Assembly: GCA_018398815.1 (NCBI GenBank)
Contig: CM031600.1
Location: 47,466,097-47,530,096, forward strand
Direction: 5' to 3'
Source of the DNA: Conus ventricosus
Taxonomy: Eukaryota; Mollusca; Gastropoda; Neogastropoda; Conidae
Length of the DNA stretch: 64,000 nucleotides
Part shown: positions 54,901 through 64,000 of the stretch, piece by piece
Numbering within the stretch: position 1 is the stretch's first letter
How the letters are laid out: every line of letters starts with the position of its first letter
Program-made: the position numbers and the translations under genes
Notes under the pieces: generated by a model
Seen by the model: only the letters and a program-made list of their open reading frames with translations
Databases searched by the model: none
Told to the model about the DNA's origin: nothing

Positions 54901-56924
54901 CTTTTTTGGGCCGTCTCTGGTAAATAGTAAATGAAATAATGAATAAGTTTAAAAATATAAAGGGAAATGGAATGGAGGGGATTGATGGGGGGATTTTGAT
55001 GAGTTGATTTGGCGAGGTTTAATGTTAAATTGATGAGCTGATGGGGTGATGTCGACGGCAAGGAAAGGGGGGGGGGAGACAAAAAATTTGACAAGGCGTT
55101 TACCTAAGAGTTTAAGATTAATTGAAAAGGGCCGACCCCACGACTGAGGACCATTTTTAAAAAGTAAGGTGGATAATTTGATAAAGTGAATGGTTTGAAA
55201 AAGGGGTAAATTTTTGTGAGAGGCAGGTTGCTAATGATAAAATTACGTGTTTTTAGATAAAAGTTGATAGGTTTTATTGAATGGTGACGGTGATCAATAG
55301 ATGATTTTCAAAGCGAATTTAAACGGGGCATTGACTGGGGGAAACGTAGAATGGTGATTTTGATTAGGGAGGTTGTTTAATTTTTGGGTGAAAATTGGGA
55401 GAATGGTAAAGTTAAATTAAGGAGGTTAAATTAATATTTTGAGGGTTTGATGCAAACAGTTACTTAATCGGTGAATTGATTGGGGATGTTAAAAAGAAAA
55501 TTTATTGACTAGCGTGCTGATTGATGATTTTAAATGGGAAAATTTGATTGATAAAAGTTTTTTGGGTAAAAGTTAACGACTGGGGGCTTTTAGTTAATTT
55601 TGACTTTTTATGAACCATTTTTTCCAAAGACTGATAAAAACCCCCTTTGCAAAAGTTTTAAGAGAAACCGCGGGGCCAACGCGCAAAAACCGCACGCACA
55701 CGCACGCAAAACGCACACACCCCACACACGCACCGCAAAACACACCCGCGCAAGCCCCCAAAACCACACACACACATTCGTTCGTCCAACAAAAAGGTAA
55801 ACGGCAGAAAAATTTTTGCCTTTAAAGGGCCCCACCCCCCTTTTTTTAAAGCAATCGGTGCTTTCTTATGCCCTGTTAAAAGCTTCGATCTGTTGTTTTT
55901 AAAATTTTTTTAAATATATTGGTTGGGGTAAAAGAGAAGGGGATGGTTAATTTTGAAAATTTAACTTTTAATTGGTGATTTTCCCTTGTAAAGTTGATAG
56001 AGAAAAATTACTATGAAGCTGAGGGGTGATGTGATGGGCGCCCTTTGTGAGGTTGATTTTGTTTGAATTTGTAGGTTTACAGAGAATAAGATTGACTTTT
56101 TACGACCCCGTGCATTCTCTATGATGAAAAAAAAAAAAAGAAAGGAAAAAAAAAAAAAAATTCGCAAAAATTTTAAAATTTCATTGGGGGTGGGGCGCGC
56201 CCAAACCACCTTCCAAAACAGAAAGGTAGACTGCAAGGGGATACCCCGTTAAAATCCCCCTCTTGTTTTTAGGGGGTGGCCCATGCTTTTTTCTTCCCCC
56301 CCCCCCCCCCCCCCCCCCCCCCCACCGTTGTTTGATTTTTTGGGAAAATTTTTTTAAAAAGTATTGCAGAAGGAGATTGGGTATTCCCCGGTTTTGGGGG
56401 TGGGTGGGGGATAGTGTGTTTTTCTTTAAAAAGATTTTATGTGTTTTGTAAAATGGTATGTAAAAGGATTGTATGTAATGCCTGTATTTAATTAGTATGT
56501 GTTGTGGTGTGGGTGAGTTATATAAGTGTATAAAATGTATATATATATACGTATATATGTGTATATGTAGTTATATATTTTGTATATGTATAATGTATGT
56601 ATATGTAAAAGTTGTGTTTGTATATGTATATATAAATTTAAAAATATATATAAATATATATAAAAAAAATGTGTGGGATAAAAAATGGTGTGCTTGGGGA
56701 ATAAATTGTCGCGATGGTTTTTGCTAAAATGTTTTTGTGTGTGTGTGGTGTAGTTTTTGGGGGTGTGATTGTGTGTGGGGGTTTTGTGTGTGTGTGTGTT
56801 TTTGGCCCCGCGGGGGGGATGTATACATATGTATAAAACCCTAATTTTTTCTTTGGTTTTTTTTCGGTTTTTTTTTTGGTTTGGGGATGATCCCCAAATT
56901 TTTGAGAAGGGCTGCTTGGGGTTT

Positions 56925-57600
56925 TCCCCCGTTGCCCCCCCCCGCCCCTTCCCCGCTCCGCTTCCCATCTCCCCTCCCCCCCGCCCCCTGCACCCCCTTC
57001 CCCCCTTTCCCTTCCCAGCCTCCCCCCCCCCCCCCCCCCCCCCCCCCGCACCCCTTTCCCCGCCCGCCCCCCCCCCCCCCCCCCCCCCCCCCTTCCCCAC
57101 TTTTCCCCTTCCCCCTCTCCGTCCTCCCCGCCCCCCCCCCCCCCACCCCTTCCCCCACTCCGCCTTTTCCCCTCTCCGCCCCCCTCCCCCCTCCCCACCC
57201 CTTCCCCGCTCCGCTTTCCCCGCTCCCCTCCCCCCCCCCCCCTCCACACCCCTTCCCCCCCCCCTCCGCTTCCCCCGCCCGTCCCCCCTCCCCCCCCCCC
57301 CCCACCCCTTCCCCAACTCCCCCTTCCCAAACTCCGTCCCCCCCCCCCCCCCCCACCCCCTTCCCCCTCCGCTTTTCAGCTCCTTTTCCCCCCCCCCCCC
57401 CCCCTTTTCCCCCCCCCCCGGGCCCCCCTTCGCCGCCCGCTTTCCCCGCTCCCCCCCCCCCCCCCCCCCCCCGCACCCCCCCTTCCCCCCTCCCTTCCCA
57501 GCTCCGTCCCCCCCCCCCCCCCCCCCCCCAAAACCCCATACCCCTCCCCTCCCCGCCCTCCTTTCCCCCCCCCCCCCACCCCCCCGTCTTTCCGCCCCCG
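56925..57600. repeat. C-rich minisatellite, copy C
   Basis: The same repeat style as 41450-42140, with longer C runs. It creates spurious proline-rich and glycine-rich open frames of several hundred codons on both strands. Confidence 0.88.
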
Positions 57601-58479
57601 CTTCTGCTGTGGCCGGGCCACTGCTTCTGGAAAATATATCAGCCTTTAACTGTGACAGGTGGGTTTTTGGGACCCACAAAAAACGGGGGGCGGGGCGTAG
57701 CGGCGTGATGACCACCCTTTTTTTATATCGATTTTTTATGGGGATGTTGTTTAATGCTGTTGCTTTGAAGGTATCATCAATCTAAAACAAAGTCCCCGTA
57801 AATTCGGGAAAGACTGAAATGTAATTAAGCTTTTTTTTTTTTTTTTTTTTTTTTTTCTTCCCCCTTTGTGCTGTCGGGGGGGGGGTTGGGGAAAGGGGGT
57901 GGGGGGGGTTTTTGGGGGGGGACGGGGGGCCCCCCAAAAAACAAAATGCATTGGAGCCAACCCCAGTTTCCCTTTCGCAGGATCCTCTCTCTCCTCTCTC
58001 TCTTCTCCACTCTCCTCTCCTCCCCTCTCTCCTCTTCCCCCCGTTTTCCCCTCTCTCTCTCCTCCTCTCTCTCTTTCTTTCCCCTCTCTCCGTGTGTGTC
58101 ACATTACGCGTGCGGAATTCCCCGTGCATAAAAACACAACAAAGTAAAGTGCAATTTTCAAAAACAAAGGGGCACTTGCGCATGATTTTAATGTTGTGAA
58201 TTGATGTCAAATGAAGTAGACGGCTATATGTTTTTTTTTCGGTTTAATTTTTATCAAAAATATTTTTTTTGTTTTGTTGTATTTTTGCGCCTTCCACTTC
58301 CTGCGGTTTTGGGCAAGCAATTTTTGACTTATTAAAATTGGATTTACCCTGATTTTTATTAGTAAAAGATTTTATCCTTAGTATGTTTTGGGCCCTGTTT
58401 TTTGATCTTTGTTGTTCATTTGTCCCCCTTTTTGTGTTTAACATAAAAAGGGAAAAACCCTAGGCACCATTAGAGAATT

Positions 58480-61400
58480 TAGAAGTCATACAAAAAAATT
58501 ACTATAATTTTAACAGGTTTTGGGGTTACTAAGCAATGGCATCTTTTAAAATGCCAGGGGCCCCGGGGGATATCAAAAAAAAAAAGGGGTTTTTTTTCAG
58601 TTTTTTTAAAACAAAAACAGTAAATCTATTTAATTTTTTACAAACACACATTTTTACACAAAAAATTTGAACGCCAAAAAAGAAGTGAATTTGGGGGTAC
58701 AGTGTGGTTTTTTTCTTTTAACAATTCTAGATCAAGAGGGTGGGAATACTCTTCAAAAAAATAAATTTAAAATTTAAAAAAAAGAAATTAATTAAAGATG
58801 TTCCCGGGGAATTTTCTAATTTCTGGTTATTTAAAACAAGGGAAAAAAATTTTAATTTTTTGGGGAATAACTATGGGACCAAAATTAAAAATGAACCTTC
58901 CTTTTTTTGAAAACATACAGTTTGAAAAGTAGAAAATTAAATAAACCAAAATAAAAAATAAACCGGAGACGGAAAATTTGGTTATTAACCCTAGTAAATT
59001 TACTATCAAAAATTTTAAACATATCAATAAAAGACAAGCCCCAGGGAAATAATTTTAAAGGGAAAAGATACAAAACTAAAGCTAGTAGAATAAAGGGGAG
59101 GTTTGAATTAAGACCTGAGCCCGGGAAACATGGAGGGGAAACTAAAACCCTTTTCCCAAAAAAGCAGGCCCAGATTTTTTTTTTAAATGTCCGATAAAAA
59201 TTAACACTAATATTTAAGATGCGATATCTTGTTTGGATACAAAAAAAAGATCATTTCCCTTTGGGATTATAAACATTGCCTTTTTGAAAAGAAGAAAAGA
59301 CATAAGGGTTTTTTGGGAAAATTTTAAATCTTCACTTTTGAAAAAATAAGATATAAGTAGACCTTTTTAATAAAAGAAAAAAGAAATTAAGGGAAAAATA
59401 TGCGCTACTACCCTACATTGGGAAATTTTCTGAAAAAAAATCCCAAAAAAATCAAATTCGTTCCAGTTTCCGACCATTTTTTCTTAAAAACTCTTATTAA
59501 TGGGGAAAAAAGAGCAAAACAATAACATTTAGCATTCAAAAAATAAAAACATAAATGAGAAAGAAAAAAAACATTGAAAAAAAAAATTCAAGCTTTGGGG
59601 AAAACAAAACCCTTTATTGGAAGCGGAAAGGGCAACCGAAAAAGGGAAAAAAATGAATTAATTTAGATTTGGAAAACAAAGAGGGAAGGGGAAAAATTGT
59701 AAAAAGGGCCAGGGGAAGATGGGCTCACCAAGGGAAAAAGTAAACAAATACTTCGGCCACGGGAAAAAAAAAAACTTTGTAAGCAAAAGAATGCTCAAAA
59801 AGTCACGAACAAAGGAACACTTTTTAAAAAAAACGGACCTTATGTTAGAAAAAAACAAAAACTTTTTAAAAAATTTTTATCAAAAAAAAAGTAAAAGAAT
59901 TGAAATTGAAAAAAAGCCAAAAAATCAAACCCCAAATAACTCAGCAAACCGATATTGGAGGACCAATTTAACCTTTAAGAAAACAACTAAAGTCTTAAAA
60001 ACATGGAGAATGATAAAATTTTTGGACAGATGGTATGACCGTAAATTTTTTTAATTTTTTGGAGACAAATTGGGGGGTTTTTTTTGTCCGTTCATTAAAC
60101 GAGGGATACACAAAGGCGAAATGTCATAACACCAAAAAAAAGGTATTAAAAAATTTGTTTACCAAAAGGAATAACCACAGAATACATAAAGACCTGGAAC
60201 CAATTTTTACTTTTTAAAGTTACCTTTTAAAATTGCTTCTGCCCGAATTGGGAGGGAAAAAAATCTGTTCTAACCCCCCAAATCATAAAAGGAAAGGAAA
60301 AGTCAGGTTTTTATTTCCCGGAAAATACATAGGGGGACAGTTTTTAAAAACCAAATTTTGATTAATTTCCCCAAATTTGAGGTGAACCGCTTGCCTGGAA
60401 ATTTTTATACTGTCGGGTTTCGAAAAGCATTTTAAAACCGTTGACTGGGCATACATGAATAGGGGTTTTACGTGCTTTTCGGGTTTCGGAAAAGGAAAAA
60501 CAGCAAAAGGAAAATTTCTTTTTATGAAAGATAAGGGCTTTTTTTATAATGAACGGGGAAGGGTTTTATCAGGGTTTTTCTAATGGAAAAGGGTGCCCCC
60601 CAAAAGGGGATCCCCATATCTCCCAAATTTTTTTTTGTTTTAGTGCCGAAAAAACTACAAACAAAATAAGGCCAAAATCAAGATGTTAAAGGGTTTAAAA
60701 AAAAAAATACAGAATTCAAGACAAATCAGTTTTTCAATGACACCACCTTTACCCGAAAAAAGGGGATAAGAAAAACAAATGAAAAGTTGTTTACAGACTC
60801 AAAAAATTTGAGCAAAAATCTGGGCTTAAAAAAACAAAAAAAAAACTTTAAAGTTTGGTTTGGGATAAAAAAGAAACGTCGAACACGTACTTACCCTTTA
60901 TAAAAATGGAAAGGAACCCTTTAAAATTTAAAAAAACCAAGGGGGGTGGTTTACGAATAATCGGGCAAAAATTACTCAAATCAATGTGACAGATAAATTT
61001 TTTAAAAAGTTAAAAATCTATTTTAAAAATGGTCAAAAAAAAAAGTAATTACAAACCCTTTTTGGGAGAATTTGCATTTCTAAAATCATTAGTGCTATCA
61101 AAAATTGTATTTTTTGGGATCCTCCCGCCCAACCCTCCAGACTCCAATTTGATATGTTCAAAATATGTGTTTCCAAATTTTGTTTTGGGAAAAAACAAAA
61201 AATATAAAATTAAAAAAAAATAATTTTGGCAAAAATATTTGGGGGAAAAGGGGGGGCTAGGTATAAACCCAAACTTAAAATATATAACCCAAACCTTAAA
61301 AATCGCCTGGATTAGGAAAGTATAAATTGGGAAAATTGAAATGGAAAACAGTACAACCTTCATTATTCCTGAAATCCCATGCCCTTGATTCAAATGGACC

Positions 61401-62684
61401 GATAATTGTACAAAGCAAAAAAAATAATTTTTTTGGGAGATGTTTTTTTAGGCATATAAATTTTTTTTTGCAACCGTGGGAGAATTAAAAAATAACACAA
61501 TCTACTTGAACCTATTTTTTTTTAACAAAAGTTCAAAGTGGGAAAAAAAACCCCTTTCTTTTTTTCAAGAAAATGGATGAAGAACAATATAATTTTTGGG
61601 TTTAAAAATTTACTTGACGACAATGGTAACTTTAAAAAAGCCGTCCCCACACTGGGCAAAAAAGCGGGGGTCCCGAGGGCCCAAATTTTTAAATTTCATA
61701 ATTTCGTACAATTTAAAAAAAAGACCAAGCAAGAAAAATTTAATAAAATCGACAGTAATACCCTTGACAGAACATTGCGTTACAAAAAATTTTTACGCCA
61801 CAAAAGGGGGCCCCCATTTTTAAATATGATATTTTATAGAAGCATTTAAGTTTTAAAAATCAGCTCTTTTATGAAATGGGAACAGCGCCTTTAAAAACCT
61901 ATTAATTGGACAGACTTTCTAAAAAGAATTTTAAAAAAATAAAAGAAATAAAACTGAAATGGTTCCAGCTTAAAAAATGCACAGAATTTTTTGTAACTAA
62001 CAGGAATTTTTAAAAAAAATGCAGGTTTTGGAAAGGACCCTGTGTAACCCTTTTGTAATAGAAGAAAATTCGATTAGCCCAAATTGGGGGAATTGAATTT
62101 TCCATACTTTCTGGAAACAACTTTAAAATACCCAAAAAGAAATGTTCCCTTTTTGAAAAAATTGGGCCTTTAATGTAGAGCTTATATTTTTTGGCACTGA
62201 TGAAAAACAAAAACAGATGATATGTTAGACTTAATCAATTTTTAAAAAGGGAAAAAATTTCAATACAAATGTAGAATTTAAAAAGATGAAAACCCCCAAA
62301 CCCAATAATGTTTTTTTAAAGGAAATTTTGTTGTAGGGCAAAAAAATTGGGGAAACACCCTGTACTCGATGGAGATGAAATTTTGCAGAATACGGGACAA
62401 AATTTTTTTTCCCTTTCATACCACTAAAAACCCAAAAATAATTTAAAAATGCATAGAAATAATTTCCTTCTTTTTTCTGTTTCCGGGACCTTGGGGATCA
62501 AAAGGAAAAAATAAGACTGAAATATTTATTATGAACGTATTTTCTTTAAATTTTTTGAAGTATTTATGGGGGACCCTATGTACATGTTACATGACTTTGT
62601 TTTTGTTTGTAAAAAAAAATTTGCTGTTGTCCATTGGGAAAAACTTTCCCTTTTTTGTTGCCATTAAAAAAAAAGGGAAAGGGG

Positions 62685-62716
<32 letters not shown>
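58480..62716 (+). mobile_element. Second copy of the LINE (copy C)
   Basis: It follows the 43060-47267 element in order, ending in a poly-A tract at 62685-62716. The DADIMFGY, NEGYTK and GDP motifs are only patchily legible because of homopolymer-type corruption. It belongs to the post-gap re-copy and not to a separate insertion. Confidence 0.85.
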
Positions 62717-62717
<1 letters not shown>

Positions 62718-64000
62718 ATTAAATTACTACTTTAACTAATTAAAGACAAATTTTTACTTTAGTTTAGTTTAGGTTGTTTTTTAAAGGGGGGTTTTTTTGG
62801 GTTTTTAAAAAAAAACAAAAAAAATGACCATAGAAAGATAGACCCTAATCAATACTGTTTTTCCGGGTAATCTATACTATGTCACACCAAAGTGGGAAAA
62901 AATTAAAACCACATCCCCTTCAAAGAGTTTTGGGAAAAAAAAAGGGGGGGAGGGGGGAGCAGAAGTGGGAAATTTTCCCACCTTATTAAAAACCCGTTCT
63001 TTTTTGATTGCCCACAAATGACTTCAAACCCTCTAAGAAAGTCTTTAAAAAAACCTTTTTTTTCAATTTTTTACAGTTTAAACGGGCCTCTCTTTTTTCC
63101 TTTTCCCTTTTTTTTTTCTACATAAGTTTTTTTTTCCCCTTTTTGACTGGGCAAACCATTGGGACCAACCCGAAACACTTTCTTGCTCCAAAAGCATACA
63201 CAAAAAAATTTCCCAAAGGGTTTGGGTGGCTGGGCATGGGCAAAGGGAAAACCTTACAAAACATTTTAAAACCCCTTTTAAAAAACCATCTTCAACTGTT
63301 TTTAAACCCGCAGTAGTTGGGGCATCACCCCTCAAGAAGTACCATCCACTGATCCATTCACTGCTGTTCACACAGAACCCAAAAATTTTTGACCTTTCCC
63401 CCGCCAAACAGACAGACCAAAGGGAGAAAGAAAACACACACACACAAAACACCACCACACCACACACACACAAAACAGACCACACACACACACTCTCTCT
63501 CCCTTAAAACACACACACCTACAAAAATAGATTTTCCCAAAAAATAATTTTTTAGGCCCAAAAGAAAAACACTTCAAAGCATTCTGCATTTCTGGGTTTC
63601 GTACGAAATTGGGTTTTAAAATAACACCCCGGAACCCCGCACTGATTTGGACTTTTAAACCATCTCCCCCCAGTCTCAGATCAACACTGCGTCCCCAACA
63701 CATTTTCAGAGGGGACACAGTATTATCAACAGTCAATCAAAATAAATCTTTTCCACAGTAAAGGACACAATCTTACAATTTCACTTCACAGTAAAGGACA
63801 CAATCTTAAAAATTTCAACTGACATAAAGGACACAATCTTAAAAATTTCAATCTGACTTGAACAAGTCTTCAGCTCACAAATATCCAACAGTAATGAACA
63901 TCAACAACATCAAGCCCTCTCAGTCTCATGAAAAAAGAACAAAGTATTTAAGTTACCAACTCTACCCATCTCTTACTGCCAGCTAATAACACATCTAGTC

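Larger units (their letters stand above)
49788..64000. repeat. Degraded re-copy of the locus after the gap (copy C)
   Basis: 49788-52010 follows 30570-32690 (or its B equivalent), and 52010-64000 follows 36430-48490, in the same order and orientation. Landmarks repeat in order: MITE end, exon 32480-32650, CT-rich tract, C-rich minisatellite, LINE with poly-A tail, AC microsatellite and the ggacacaatctta triplet. Differences are dominated by mixed bases turned into homopolymer runs. The 55110-55770 interval does not resemble its counterpart at 39545-40215. Confidence 0.92.

Noticed and set aside
56492..57785. Proline-rich (338 codons) and glycine-rich (407 codons) open frames, and similar ones at 41436-42238
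   Set aside because: They arise from C/G homopolymer minisatellites, overlap on both strands and have no domain.

Overview
This is animal nuclear DNA. It holds spliced exons with GT/AG introns of up to about 16 kb, dense micro- and minisatellites, and decayed piggyBac-, hAT-, SINE- and LINE-type elements. An invertebrate, plausibly a mollusc, fits the repeat landscape, but that is an inference from general character. Only one cellular gene can be supported: on the minus strand, the gene for the large subunit of general transcription factor IIF (RAP74, GTF2F1). Ten exons can be joined in phase from 48709 down to the stop codon at 10527. They encode about 476 residues. The extreme N-terminus (about 45 residues) is not in the window.

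Layout. 1-9350 lies downstream of the gene and is repeats only: T-rich and poly-C tracts, a Z-DNA-type alternating tract, a ~24-bp minisatellite, an unclassified coding-like remnant, a 30-bp tandem array split by a piggyBac-like element, and a tRNA-derived SINE. 9350-10526 is the likely 3' UTR. 10527-48709 is the gene. Its introns hold a hAT element (16848-18423), a second hAT-like element with a foldback element inside it (20156-22123), a 2.5-kb satellite (22930-25490), a SINE plus a 73-bp array that copies a splice donor (29060-29886), a piggyBac-type MITE with a promoter-like motif cluster (30182-30866), a C-rich/G-quadruplex minisatellite (41450-42140) and a decayed L1/Tx1-like LINE (43060-47267).

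Assembly structure dominates the right half. The block 29008-32695 is repeated as 32701-36433. After a run of exactly 1000 Ns (48788-49787), the segment 49788-64000 repeats the same locus again: about 30570-32690, then 36430-48490. The third copy is full of changes that turn mixed bases into homopolymer runs, which looks like low-accuracy consensus and not evolution. I read this as one locus present two to three times through unmerged contig ends or haplotigs, so exon copies at 33557, 36193 and 51762 are not separate genes.

I found no convincing new multi-gene system. The most interesting biology is the tandem duplication of a 5' splice site inside GTF2F1, the MITE carrying a housekeeping-type promoter cluster, the nested foldback element, and the consistent placement of long poly-C on one strand.
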